A stretch of DNA of 64,000 bases from the NCBI GenBank assembly GCA_013398055.1, contig VZRS01009476.1:1536-65535 (forward strand), read 5' to 3'. Positions 36,673 through 49,700 of this stretch are shown one piece after another. Made by a program: the position numbers and the translations under genes. This stretch comes from Ifrita kowaldi. Its lineage: Eukaryota > Chordata > Aves > Passeriformes > Cinclosomatidae. Under the pieces are notes generated by a model. The model saw nothing but the letters and a program-made list of their open reading frames with translations, had not been told where the DNA came from and did not search any database. Numbering within the stretch: the first letter of the stretch is position 1; every line of letters starts with the position of its first letter.

Positions 36673-39189
36673 AACCAAAAAAAAACCAAGAGTTAAAAAT
36701 GAAAAAGTGATGGAAGTTGATTTTTGAGTGGGAAAAATTAGTTTAAAACTTGCTTGATCCTGAGTTTAACCCTTTTCTTTGGAGCATTCCCCTCATTCTA
36801 ATTGCAATAATCACCAGGTAGTGATATTGACTTGACAATATCTCAATTTTTTGACTCAGACAGTAAAGCTTAAATTATGCAATTAAATGTCTGTCACGTT
36901 ATTGCTTCAACCTGGTACAAATACCAGACAACCATTATATTTCAAATTACGTGCATTACATTTTTTTCTAACAAAAAAGGATCAGAAATTCCTTCTATCC
37001 ATGAGTCATCATTGTCACCAATTGCCACTTGCTTTATTATTATTATTCCATGTTTTAATGGCATTACATAACCCTCGTCATCAAATTTTTGGGACATTTA
37101 TATCTGTCTCAGACATTTTTGTACCACAATATTATTTTCTCTTTCTTATTTTTCACCTCTGTCTCCACCTGAGCACTCGTGGCCAGCTCATTTTTTGATG
37201 ATTCTGAGATGTTTCCTTGTGGGTGAATAATAATTATTTCTGTCAATATTATCACACCAGTTTTGGCATTTATTTTTATTTTATCATTGAGATTACCTCC
37301 CATTCCTTCGGGATCTGTTCCACCAGCTTCAATTCTTCCAAACCACACAGAAAAATATTACATTTAACAAGGTGCTTAATTTATACTAATTTAGATCCAA
37401 CAGTCTGTAACAATATCCCTCCATCACTCCTTTCATTGGCTTTCACATTTCCTTCCCAATAAATCTGGATGTTATGTGATGTTTTATATTGCTATGGTAA
37501 TGACTTCATTCGCTTTAATTTCCCAATTTATTGATTAATTTTAGTGTTAATTTGGGTTAATTATATGTGTATTATCAACTGCAATGAAATCCTTTATACA
37601 GCTCTAGTAAACTTTCTAGGCAGCACAAGGTCACTCTGGTAGTCCAGTATTCCTTCCTTGGAGCACAGTTTTGCTGGAGTGAATGCTGCATCGGGAATTC
37701 TGTGGAGTTCATAAACCATTCCTTCCTTGTCCGCATTTCCTTAAAAATGCAGTTCAATATTAGCTGTAAGGATAAATATTTTCCAAGGCTCTGCAGAGCT
37801 CCTGCTGTTGAGTTGGGAATTTAAGGAGTATTTTGTGGGGGGTTTCTTACTGGTCACGGTAAAATTCATTTCCAAGACACCTTTAGCATAATCCATAATG
37901 TTCCTGTCTGCCCAGGGATGGTGCAGACACTCCTGTCTCCAAGATTGGCTCCTAAACTTTTATCATCAAAGTTATCCTGCTCTTGGGAAAAAACCTTATC
38001 AGTGCTCCATGGCCACTCCTGAATCCTGTGGAAACACCAGTTTTAGGCTGGAAAAATGCTGGGATTGAGGTTTTCCCCTTGGTTTGGCTGGTTCCCTGCT
38101 CCTGCATTTCCGTTGTCTCCCCTCCCTTTTTCTGATCTTGGGGACACCTCAGTGTCCATTTCTCTGCTGATCAAGACTGTTCCCTCCCCTGTGCACCTTG
38201 GGGTCACTCAAGCTGTAAAATCATTTCTCTGCAGGCTGGACAGGGAGCTTTGCTCTGCCAGCAGCCTCAAAAGAGCAGAGAATTGCCTGGTTCACATAGA
38301 TTTCTATCCCAGGCTGATGCCCAAGGTATTTTCCTCCATATTTCACGATGTTAAGTAATGGCAAGAGCTTGAGTCAAGGATTTCGCTGTGGTGTTTAAAA
38401 GAGAGGAGTTTGGATGAGAGAGCAGCTGAGAGTGGAAATAAATGGGCACAAATGCTGGGAGAGTTGTCATGTGGAGAGTGTAAACACCTCTTAAGGACAA
38501 GGTAAATAAATTATCACAAGGTAAATATTAATGGGATAGAGCAATGCCAAAATTTCTGGTGACAGAGATATTAACCTCACGTGAGCTTCAAGACATAAAA
38601 TCTTGTGGTTAATGAGTGATGGTGCTAACACCTCAGGGTGTAGAGGGAAGGGATCTCTGTGTCTTCCTGGAATATGGAAAACCTGCTGATTTTGGAGCTG
38701 CTTTTATGAATTTTCAGCTTCTGTGCCTTGATGGGGTTTTTGTGTGTTTGATGTGACAAAGTCAGCCCAGCAAAGCCTCCACACCACGGAGCTTTGCATT
38801 GCTTGATGCTTCTGCTCTGAACTCACCCAGGGCTCAGAGCCTGCAGGGGACAATCCAGTGGGCTGAAGAACAGGATCCCATTTGGTGATCTGGACATGTG
38901 CAGGAGGGGAAACGAGCAGCAGCCTCCTGCTGAGCACAGCAGGTCTCCAGTGAGGAGAAAACAACTCAGAGCTGGTCAATGCCCCCAGATTTACACCGGG
39001 GAGGGCTGAGGGTTCTCTGGGGTGGGTGTAGGTACAGCTCGCTCTGCGCTGGTGTCTGCAGAAGGTGTGAGGAGCAACACCCACACACCAACACTCACAG
39101 CCCTGCTGGCCCCCGAGGCTTTGTTCGAAGTCTGGCACTGTCTGATGCTTTCGTTCCCACTCCCACTTGAATTACAAGTGACTGTAAAA
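36673..39189. other. Non-coding; one exon-like island at 38235-38325
   Basis: AT-rich with no recognised gene. The island at 38235-38325 has a good acceptor (TCATTTCTCTGCAG) and a donor-like GTATTTTCC, and is open throughout in one frame (30 codons). No family is recognised and there is no partner exon. Confidence 0.45.
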
Positions 39190-39400
39190 ATACCATTAAA
39201 AACCCCCAAACAAACAAACCTTCCAGCTCTTGTGTTTGGAGAGAAAACCTTGTAACTGGTATGATCAGAATTGGCAAGGATTTGTGTAAAACAGAGGCAT
39301 CTAATGGCACGGTTTAACATTTTTTCATGAAGGATTGGAATCCTTCATCCCAGTGATACAAAAATTACCCCTGGGTGCAGGCTTAGAGGTCACTGGAAGT
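39190..39400 (+). repeat. Paralogous block A (MGAM-side copy), pairs with 20560-20800
   Basis: The colinear diverged counterpart of the block at 20.6 kb. It lies ~7.2 kb upstream of the MGAM start codon and shows that the duplicated segment extends at least that far into the 5' flank. Confidence 0.7.
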
Positions 39401-42400
39401 TGAAATCCCATGGAGGTGACAGTGACGATGAAGGTCATGTGTCTGTGAGCTTTGAGTTTCCCACACCTTGGATGGTGTCGGGATGAGCTGCTGGATTGTG
39501 CCTCAGGAGCGTCCCTTGCCCAGACCAGCCCTCCTGGGCAGCGCTCCCTGAATTACCACACAAAAACAGGTGTAAGGAAATTACTTTCTTGGCACTGATG
39601 TCGTTCACATCTCTCAGTTGTTATTACAAATATCTGAATATTAAACATGCTCCCGAAGCTCCTAAGCCTTTAATCCTTTTGTTTTCCTACAATAGCCATC
39701 TATTATTTTTCACTGGTATGAAATGCAAAGCTGAGTAATATCCAGCAGTATCATGTCTAAATAAGCAAAAAGCTGGCGAGGAATCAAGAGATAATAAAGG
39801 TGGCTTTGCTTTGTTTCCTGCTCAGGAGCAGCAAGGAACACAGGAATTGGCTGGAGGACCATCTGCAGCAAGGACAGGGAAAGTCATGGGGGCAGCAGAA
39901 AAGCTCGGACAAAAAAACTGCAAAAGGTCAAAGCCCTGATTTCATTAAGAAGCTCCTTTCAGAATTATCTTTTCCTCTCTGCAAATAATCTGTCATTGCA
40001 GCTTTTGTTCAAGAAAAACCTGAAAAACTCAATGGAATAGGTTAGGAATGGTGGATAATGAAGTTAGGACTTAATAAGGTGCACTTTGAGTGGTATTTAT
40101 TAACTGGAGGTTTTTGTTCCTTTTAGGTTGTTGTTGTTATTGCAGATCAGTAATTTCACCTTGAAATGCTTTCCTTTTATTATTATTATTATTATCATTA
40201 TTATTATTATTATTGTAATTATTAACCTAGCTGTTAACCTTAATTTAAAAATAATGACTAAAGCTTCTGGTCTTCCTGGTTGTAAAAATATGCATATTTA
40301 CAAGCCAAGAAATTAAGAGTCCCCAATTTATTGTGTTTTTTTTTTCCTTAACTAGCATTACAAAATCCATCAAAGGCTATTTTGGAACTGCCTGATGTAT
40401 GACTCAAGGATCTTTGGAGCTGGCAGGCTCCTGGGCTTCCTGGTGGCCTGTGCATATGTGTCTCCAAACTGGCACGAAGAGGTGGTTGTGTCAATATTTA
40501 TTTTATGTTAGTGAGTCTTTGGACAGCCTAAATACGGAGGGGTGATTTGGGCTCTTAAATCCAAGACTCTCATTTGCCCATATGTGAATAAATGAAGAGT
40601 ATCTGCTTTAGTTAAGCACATCAGACGTGAATTTATCCATTTCTAGAAGGCACAAAATTAATGACATGCCTCGGGAGGTTTAAGACCTCTCCCTGTTTTT
40701 AAAGAATCAAAGGAGAAGGAAGGACAATCTTTTTAAAGGGATTTCAAACCTGATACAACCTCTTTTAACCAGTTCTTCAACTTTTCACCAATCAGGTTTC
40801 ATAGGAAGCAATACCCATTTTTTTATTCAAAACTTGATTCAAATTTAACTTGAATATTAACCTTGGTATGTCCCCATTCAGAAAATGTCTCTGATGTTTC
40901 AAGGTCTGCTAGGAGTGAAAATTCCTTTCTGCTGGTACATTCCAGGTAGGAAGGAACATGGGAAAAAAAAATCATGAAAAGGTGAAGAAGTTGAGAGAAG
41001 AAAGATTTGAGAGTAAAAACTGACAGTTGTTCCCAGCAAAAGGACCCCAAAGCCAGCACCCACAGAGGGCTTGGTCTGAAAAATCAACAAATTGTGAATT
41101 CAGGTATTTGAGGAGGAAGAATAATTGCTAATGAGTTAAACTTCTTTCTGCTTGCTTGGGATTTTTTTCCAGCTTTGCTGTGGTTGGTGTTTTCATCCAA
41201 CTGCAAATGAAGAATTCCTTTCTCTCCGTTCTGCCCAAAGCAGAGCTGGGAGGATGCAGCTGAGAGTCACTTTCAACTTGGTGCATTATCAGGAGCCAGC
41301 AATTAGCTGGAAGCAAACATTAATTGTCCATTTCCCCTTCATTTTCAGGCAGTGAACTCTATCCTGGAGTGAACATTGTCAGCTACAAATGCCAGGTTCA
41401 AACCTCTTGCTCGTAGGACACTTTCCATTTTGGAATATCCCTGATGTTCTCTCAGTGCAGCTTACAAAAATCAAAAAGTGGCTGATAGATTTTGATCAAG
41501 TAATAATGTCAGGCACATTTTGATATTTCCACATATTTATGCATGAATGGCCAAAGGAAAAATATTCTCTTTTTTTCATGCAATCTTGTAATTTCTTTGT
41601 CAGCTGAGAAGGTAGATAATAAATATTGGCAATACATAAGACTTGGCTCTGCTAAGAGCTACCCTTGCTATCTTGAGCAGCAGCAGTTATTAATTTTCAG
41701 ACATAATCAAGTGATTTATATTCATGATTACGGTTCAAACCATCCTGACACTTGTTCCTTCCACATCAGACACCTTCTCGCTTCGTGCTTTTTGTGTTCA
41801 GCAGCGATTAAAATAAGAATGAGAGGGTTTGGGGCTTTTTAGGAGTATTGTAATAGTGTTTCTCCTCTGATTTCAGGTCTTACCCACTGGGTCATCACCT
41901 GAGCAGTGTGTTCTTTGCTGACTTTCAGTAATTATTGTATTTTAGAGATTCCCAGCAAGTCATTTCCTCATTTGCACCGAGAATTGCAAAACTTATTCCT
42001 CTTTCTATACCCCATAGATCCACTGGAATTCTTATCTTTGTAATCATTATCATGATCACTGATATCTAATTATCACTGATCTTTAATTCGACCTCATAAA
42101 AATTCATAAATAACACTGGCATTCAATTTTAATGTTCATTACCTCTGCCATACATTGTTGGATCAAAAGTGGTATTGGAATGAGGATAAAGATCCATTGT
42201 TTAGGTGTAAAGTAACATATTTATTTACAAAAAATCATGTCTGTACAATGTCTATTTGCCTTTCTTTCACAAGAACTGCACATACGTCGAAAATGAACTT
42301 CAAATATGTTCTGTTTTCCCACTGCAACGAAATGACTCAGTTGAATTATTTCTCTGTTTGGTAAACAAAATCAAAATATTTTGGTTGTCAATTACTATAA

Positions 42401-43903
42401 AATGAAAACTGCTTTTGTCTGAGACGGAGCTCGCAGCATCTGATCTTGAATTGTGATGTGCTTTGGGAAAACGACACTGCATGGGATGAATCCAAATTCA
42501 TTCTCTCCAGAGTCTCATTGGGGTAAAATCTGTTTACAATGCATTGGTGAGGCTTCACAGCTCCTTGTCTTGCTCAGTTGAATGTCTGGAGGAGCCTCCA
42601 GGCCTCTGAAAACAGCTCAGCCTTTTTGCTTGCTTGGATGTGACCACAGCTACCCTGGAGAGCTCCCAGTTTGGAGAACTGGGATTGCAGGGTGGGTTCA
42701 GCCATGCAAACGTGGAATGTGGGAAGTAGGGGAGTGTGTTCCCACTGGATCTGCACCAGATGTCCTTCCATAATAATAATTATGTTCCTGGCTGGACTGG
42801 TAACTGCAAACAGATTCTTACAGGAACGAAGGACTGAAATTTAACTGTTACTTAATAAATATTTGATACCAAAACAGTGAAAAAACACATCTTGTGAAGC
42901 TGTAGAAAAAGTATAAGGTATTTCTATTTCCTAGCATGGTCCTTTAGCTGAAACCCCAATTGTTAACCCAGCTGACTGAATTAATACAACCAGGGAGCTC
43001 ACTCTGCCCAGCTAACAAGTTGTGTTTAATTTAATTAAAAATGGACCCGTTCGAAGCAAAGAGATAAATGTCTCTTCTTAAATTACTACATTTTTAACAG
43101 TACCTAATTTCCTAGATTGCTTTCCTGTGCCATTCTCTCCAGCCTCGCCTGTACCCCTGGGCTTCTAACAATTCTTCTTCCCAGCTTTTTGTCAGAAAGG
43201 AATCACCTCGGAGTTCCTGGAAACCGAAGCAGGAGCCAGCAGAGACCAGGCTGCTCCAGCTCTTCATTTAATGGAGTTCTCATTGTTTTTATGGCCTCTC
43301 AGTGTCCCCAGCTGAGGAGCCTTCCCCGTTCCTCCTCCTTGGAGTTCGGTATTACACTTTGCCCTGAAAGCCCTGTGGTCGATCTCCTTTGTGGAGTAAT
43401 GAAAACACACTCAGCTGGGAAACCTGCAGGGAAACCCTCCCTGGAGACCTTTGTGCTCCCTGCTTTTGTGCTCTGGAGTGGCAGGGAAAGCGTTCCCTGG
43501 GTGATGGATAACAGAGGTTTGCGCCTCCACCAATTCAAGGAAGCACTTAAGCAAATGGTTTTATTGATGGCAGGGAGATTGCCAAATGGAACCCACGGAA
43601 TACGCTGTGCTGGGCCCAGAGCTTTCCTGGAACAGCTACGTGAAATAAATAAACTTTGGAAAACAAATATCCATCAAACAACCCCCTCAGGCTTCCCTAA
43701 CCATTATCAGACTCATAATCCACACTCAACCATTATTTTTGTCTCAACAGACACTCATAAGGCAGCATATTCATCAATTTTTAGCAATGTTTCCAGAGTT
43801 TACTTGGACATGGAGGTTGTTCCCGTGGAAAGGAGGGGTGAGACTGGAAATTCTGCCTGTTGTTTCCCTGAGTCCCTGGGAGTGGTGGCATTGACCTGAG
43901 GGG
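39401..43903. other. Non-coding; (ATT)n microsatellite at 40177-40214
   Basis: No recognisable gene. An ATT trinucleotide run with one ATC interruption lies at 40177-40214. A frame open from 43117 to 43899 is the longest in the window outside the N run, but its first ATG is at 43291 and it resembles nothing I know. Confidence 0.5.
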
Positions 43904-44307
43904 GGATGGATGGATGGATGGATGGATGGATGGATGGATGGANNNNNNNNNNNNNNNNNNNNNNNNNNNNNNNNNNNNNNNNNNNNNNNNNNNNNNNNNN
44001 NNNNNNNNNNNNNNNNNNNNNNNNNNNNNNNNNNNNNNNNNNNNNNNNNNNNNNNNNNNNNNNNNNNNNNNNNNNNNNNNNNNNNNNNNNNNNNNNNNNN
44101 NNNNNNNNNNNNNNNNNNNNNNNNNNNNNNNNNNNNNNNNNNNNNNNNNNNNNNNNNNNNNNNNNNNNNNNNNNNNNNNNNNNNNNNNNNNNNNNNNNNN
44201 NNNNNNNNNNNNNNNNNNNNNNNNNNNNNNNNNNNNNNNNNNNNNNATGCATGGATGGATGATGGAAGGAAGGATGGATGGATGGATGGAAGGAAGGATG
44301 GAAGGAT
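43904..44307. repeat. (GGAT)n microsatellite interrupted by a 304-N gap
   Basis: Perfect GGAT units run from 43904 to 43942. Ns fill 43943-44246. After the gap the array resumes as GGAT mixed with GGAA (GGAAGGAAGGAT) to ~44307. The gap therefore sits inside a tandem array that the assembly could not resolve, so the true array length is unknown. Confidence 0.95.
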
Positions 44308-45730
44308 GCAGCGCTCTGGGTGTGCATTGATTTTCTTTCCTTCAAGTGCTGACTGAGGAAAAGGGGCCCATCCTATCTGTGCTTCATCAGGAAATATTCC
44401 AAATTTCTCATTCCTGGGCTCCACAGGCAGAGCTGAGGGAAGGAGAAATTGGGATAAATTCATGAGCAGTAAAAAAAATACAAGTGCCACTTCTCAGCCA
44501 TTTCTTTATTATTGAACAATTACTTGTAAATGCTTTAATAATATGAATTGAAAGCTTTCCCTTGGAAAATAGAAATTTAACTTTAAAATCCCACCTATCA
44601 TTTCTGAGTAAAAGACAAAACCCGGTTAGGTGTGAAAGATTCATATTAAGGTTATGATTGAAGCCTCTTTGCTATAAAATTTTAACATGTCTGTGTTAAT
44701 CTTTCCTCTTTTTCATCTGCTTTTGACAGTTATTAGTAGTATCCTATGAAATCTGTTTATATTGATTTAAGCTTCATATTTTATAGTTAATTCCAATAAA
44801 AATTTTAATGGTCATAAATTTGATTCTCCCCTGCAACGAGTTCAGCAGCTCTTTCCCTCATTTGGGAAAGTTTAATGACTTCTCGTGGTGATTAAAGCAG
44901 AAATAATAGACAAAGAATCTGAGTGTTCCATGAAGGTTAAAGTACCAAAGATACGGGAAAAGAAGAGATTAAAAAAAGAAACAGTCATGCAACTGGATGA
45001 GCTGATTGGCGTTTTATGGCTGCTTTTCTCTCCTTTGCAGAATCTGATGCTTCATATTAAGCAAAATATTATTAATTAACCAGCCGTTCCCGGGCTGCAA
45101 TAACCCCAGTGTTTAGTCCAAAGAGTGTCTGCAATCTGCCTGTAATTCTGGCTGTGCCTGCCATTGGCCCAGCGCTTTGCAAACACAGCTGAGAACTGAT
45201 AACAGCAGCTCATAAAGCCCCAGCGTTGATGCTGAACTTCACCGTGAGGAGCAGCAGATGAAGGAACCACAGAAGCTTTAAGGTATGGCGTTTGTTTTGT
45301 TGCTTCCAAGGCTCTGGAGAGCTTTGCCTCGCTGGGGAGTGCTCATCACGCAACAGAGCTTAGATTTATAAATTATAAATACTTGTTTCCAATGTTTTAG
45401 GGTTTGGAGGGAGAGCATGCGAAGAAAGAACTGAAATTCAATGAGATAGGAGGCTTTAATGACAAGAACTTGAATAAAATCACACTTTTCAGATCAATGA
45501 TCGTTAGGTTTTTTAAGTTTTAGTATGATAACATCTGGGGCAGCACAGCAAAAGGGGGTGTTTGGTTCGGATAGAGGGAGGGTGATGGGTTAAAAATGGC
45601 AGCAGGAGCATACAGAGATTTTAACTGTTATTTCACACATAAAATGTCTTATTCTGAAGTATTTTTCACTCCTGTGGGTCATCACTAAAACATTTGAAGG
45701 TGTTCTGGTGTGCCAGTGCAATGCACATGT
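44308..45730. other. Non-coding 5' flank, no gene seen
   Basis: AT-rich. A partial HNF1-like half-site (ATTAACC) occurs near 45074 in an ATTAATTAACC context. HNF1 is a known regulator of intestinal disaccharidase promoters, but one half-site is weak evidence. The non-coding first exon of MGAM may lie here or in the next block; I cannot place it. Confidence 0.35.
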
Positions 45731-46641
45731 GCTCCCACACTTTCTCAACTAAACAGAACCAATTTCTCTGTATTTGAGGTTGTTTTATGAAGTCAAGTGC
45801 TCTTAACCACAAGTTAAATGCAGTGATAGCTGCCAGTGTGTATTGATCTGGCTGGTAAGACTGGTTTTAATTAGTTTTAATCAGTTTGATTGCTGCTGCA
45901 CAGTTCAGTGTTGATGGTTCTGAGTTGTTCTTTTATCCAGCAAAACCCCCTTGGCTCAGCACAATTTACTCACCAAAAAAATAATACAGAAGGAATTTGG
46001 GAAAACCTCGTGTTTTCCACAGCTTTTTAAGGCACTGACTCCAGTGACTTATTCCCCACATTTCAGTTGTGATTTCAGCAGCAACCACTGTGCCATGAGC
46101 TTGTACACAATCTGTTCTCCCACTGTAAATGAGCAATTTGCCTCTGTCTCGCCTTCCCCACGTGTCCTGGACCTGCCCTCAGAGTTTATTTGAGCTTTTC
46201 TCAGGTATATTTTTAACAAATCACGTTCCTCCCTTGTAAGAAAGAACAGACTTGTGATTGCTCTGAAGGAGAAAAGAAAAAAAAGGGAAAAAAAAGGGGA
46301 AGAAGGTTTCATTTCTTTTCTGTTTCAGGAATTTTAGTAACCTGTAGGAAACTCCATGGTTAATCTCATGGAATAAATTGTTCTGTGTTAAGTGATTTTC
46401 AGGGAGCAAAATGCATTTCTTAGTGTAATAATTTCATACTCTGCACTGGGTGAATTATCCTGAACTGGAGATTTATTGCGTGTGGTCTTTAAGAAGCGTT
46501 ATATTTAAACCTCATGTTTAGGTGATCTGGCTAAAAACCAGAATAATTTATAAATGTTGCTAATTTAATAAATTGGAAATGTAATTTGTAGCTGTTCCTT
46601 GTGTTTCACTTTTACCAATGTGGGTTTTTCTGCATTTCTAG
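45731..46641 (+). other. MGAM 5' flank / upstream intron, duplicated at 21341-22332
   Basis: About 0.9 kb matches the upstream copy at roughly 75-85% by eye; anchors include GCTGCCAGTGTGTATTGATC, GGTTCTG and CCCCTTGGCTCAGCAC. It ends in TGCATTTCTAG directly before the ATG, which is a good splice acceptor. In mammalian SI and MGAM the start codon lies in the second exon after a non-coding first exon. An ATAATTTATAAATG / TAATTTAATAAATT stretch at 46543-46576 is shared with the copy. Confidence 0.6.
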
Positions 46642-46762
46642 ATGGGCAGGAAGTTCAGTGGGCTGGAGCTCAGCCTGATCGTCCTCTTCTCCCTGGTGAC
46701 AGTGATCCTCTGTGTCCTCATTGGGCTGCTGGCCACGGGGCAATCTGGAGTGAAATCTCCAG
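46642..46762 (+). CDS. MGAM: MGAM coding exon 1: cytosolic tail and membrane anchor
   Basis: Residues 1-40, ends in phase 1 before GTAAGTGC. MGRKFSGLE is the short positively charged tail seen in the SI/MGAM family. It is followed by ~23 hydrophobic residues that act as an uncleaved signal-anchor. The start is chosen because the ATG follows the acceptor directly and matches the family N-terminus. Confidence 0.93.
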
Positions 46763-49700
46763 GTAAGTGCTTCCCACAGCTGCTGGAGGATCAAAAACCC
46801 TGAGTGGGATCTGCTCAGCTCTGACTCAGGGTCCCTGTTCTGTGCTTATCTTTATCCAAAGGTGAATCATGGCCAGAACTTCCTATGGATGATACAATCA
46901 AAGTCACCAGCCATGAATGTAATAAATGGTGTGACTCAGGATTTATTGTCATGAAAAAGCTTTTATCTCTCCCTCCCATGTCTGAACTTTCTTTAGGAAG
47001 GTAGAGCTCAGATAATTTCAATTTTTCTTTTGAGTATAAAACAAGGTAACACTGAAAAAAAGTTTCTCTGATCCCCTCTCTTTGTGGGAGCTGCCAAATT
47101 GTGTGGAACACACGTTAGAATCCTAAAATCCCACAGTGTTTCTGGCTAATTGATACATCAGAAACTCCTTGTGTTCCAGGGATGTGATACAGAGCACCTG
47201 CTTTACTACCAGCTCTGTTTTGTGTGAGTAATTCCATTCATACACAGGGACTGAAGCAAAAAGCATGGAGCTTGGAGGTGAAAATGGCAGAAAAATAAAA
47301 ATTATTGCTTATACAAAGCAAACACTTCAGTGTTTTAGTAACACTGTCCATCCAGACCAATATCTGCAGATTTTTTCCTGTTTCTGTCATCAGCAGGAGT
47401 TTCCCTGAGCGAAAAGCACAAGTGCAGATGATGCAAAGAGGCAAATCTGGGGGAGTGTGTGTCCATCTCAGCCCAGGGCACATCCCTGCACTTCACAGTT
47501 CTTGTTCCAGACATAAACAATGTTCCCAAACACATAAAGTAACCTTCAGCGTTCCCTTTAATCAGCTAAAGCTGCCCACCCTTAATTCAGTCCCACAAAC
47601 CTGAAATCTAAAGGAGCACCTTAATGGAGCTTTGAGGTGCCTTTCCCTGATGCTCCCATTGCAGCTCCTGTGGAAAACTGTGGCTCAGGGGATGGAGCAC
47701 AGTGACAGCCCAGTTTAAGAAACAAAAGTTCTTCCAATTTTTAGTTTCGTATATATTTTCACATGAAGCAGAGCACATTGACCCACAGGAGTCACTGAAA
47801 AGTGGGCTAATGAAATAAAGTACTCAATATCACCCACATGCTCAAAAACTTTGAGGTGAAGTCGTCACATCTGAAATAATTTTGTGCCGTTTTCCAAAGG
47901 TAAAAATAAATCACAGCAGCAATGGTTTCTAGTGGTTTGAACCCATGTTGTTGTTAGAGGTTCCAGCTGGTGAGAAGCAGCCAGCAGAAGCAGGTGCTGA
48001 GTTCAGAGGGAACTATTATTATTCCTGCAGTTTAGAGATGCTGATAATAACCCATTTCTTTATTTCCCTGACAGACTTTTACCCACAATGTCAGAAGGTA
48101 CCAGTAGCAGAGAGAATTGACTGCATCCCGGATCAATTAGCAACAAAGGTCTGGAAACATTCTAGAAAATAATAGAAAATAGATTTCATCCCATAAAACC
48201 TCCTGTGTGTTTATATAAATGTAATTTGTCTCTACTAGATCAGGTATTTCCTTAATATTTTTAAAATCTGTGATTTCCCCAACATCTGCAGGGGAGTTCA
48301 ACTCCTGGACAGCCATTTCAGTCCATTGACAGAGAGTCTGATTTCTCTGGTTTGGGGAGAGGTGGCAACAAATTTGGTCAGACATCAAGCAGTTTAAAAA
48401 GTCACTCGTGGTTTTTAACGACTTTTTCTGAACAGTTTCATTTGGTGTGATGGTCAAAAACTGGCATTTATAATAATTCAGATATGATGGGCTTTACTGA
48501 GATGTGCAAATTTAAAATACGCAAGATGTGGTCAGAGTTTCCTTTCAGACTCAGTTTGGATCCCAGTGTCTTCCTCCCCTGGTTGGGGTTTCTGAGAGAG
48601 CAGAGTATGGGAAAGACCTTTTGGCTGAAGAATGTCTGAGATAAAATTCCCAGTAAAAAGCATCACCTCAGGCTGGATGAGGCTTGGAGCAGCCTGGGAT
48701 GGCGGAAAGTTCCCTGCCCATGGCAGGGGTGGAATGAGATGAGTTTTGAGGTCCCTTCCAACCCAAACCGTTCCATGATTTTATGATGCTCTTTATTTTT
48801 CAGTGCTTTCACATTGAGAACCTTTCCATAACAGTTAGCCTTGAAACACTATTATTATTTTAATAATTACGATTATTTTTCGTCTTTATTATGGATTTTC
48901 TTGTTTTCTGGTGGATGCCAGACACCTTTCTTTGATTTGGGGAGGGGCAGCTTAGGAGAAAAACCCAGTGTGGGTCACTTCTGTCATTCACAGGGGTATA
49001 AAAACTGTTCACCAGCTGCCTGAACCTCTGAGGGCATTCCCATCTAATTCCAGAGCTGGCTGCTGTTAAAGCCTCTCGTGCCATGGGTTCTGTTATGATT
49101 TGTAGTTCAATAAAATCCTGCAGGGGACAGGTTAGGAAAGGTTCAAATCACAGCCTGTTCCTCCACTCCTCGGGTTCCTTCCCTGCCCCAGGAACAGGCA
49201 CAGCACTGCAGGAGAAGCCATGCAGATCATTTAAATCTGTAATTACTGCCTTTGAACCAGTCACCCCACATCAAGCAGGGAGGGAAACTGGGGTGCTCTG
49301 ATTGCAGCTGCAAGGCTGGAGGTAGGAAAACATTAAAAACAATCAGATCATAGCTCCCAGCAGAAAAGTAGGTGCAGATTGCGACACTGAGGGTGCCCGA
49401 TCTGGAATTTGGGGTAAAAGAAATGATTCCTGAATATTAGTGAAGACCAGGCAGCAGATTTCTCAGGATTGGAGATAAATATCACCTTTACTCTGTGCTG
49501 TGAGGGGCAGAGTCCCATCCCAGTGATTCCTTTCACTCCTGTGTACATTTTTCCCTGGAAGTGCTTTGGTTGTGTCAGGCTACACAAATCTGTGATTTGG
49601 TTGTGTCTGCTACACAAATGCAGCAACATGTAAAACCACAGGTACCTGCATCACTCTTCTGCAGTGGTTCATGTTAATGGTCTTCAGAATAAACAGCAGC

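Noticed and set aside
43117..43899. Long open frame of 260 codons
   Set aside because: It starts at TTG; the first ATG is at 43291. The reading is low in family-like motifs, there is no start or splice context, and it runs to the edge of a microsatellite. Probably chance.
43774..44490. Long frames across the N run
   Set aside because: They are open only because Ns cannot form stops and the GGAT/ATCC repeats lack them.
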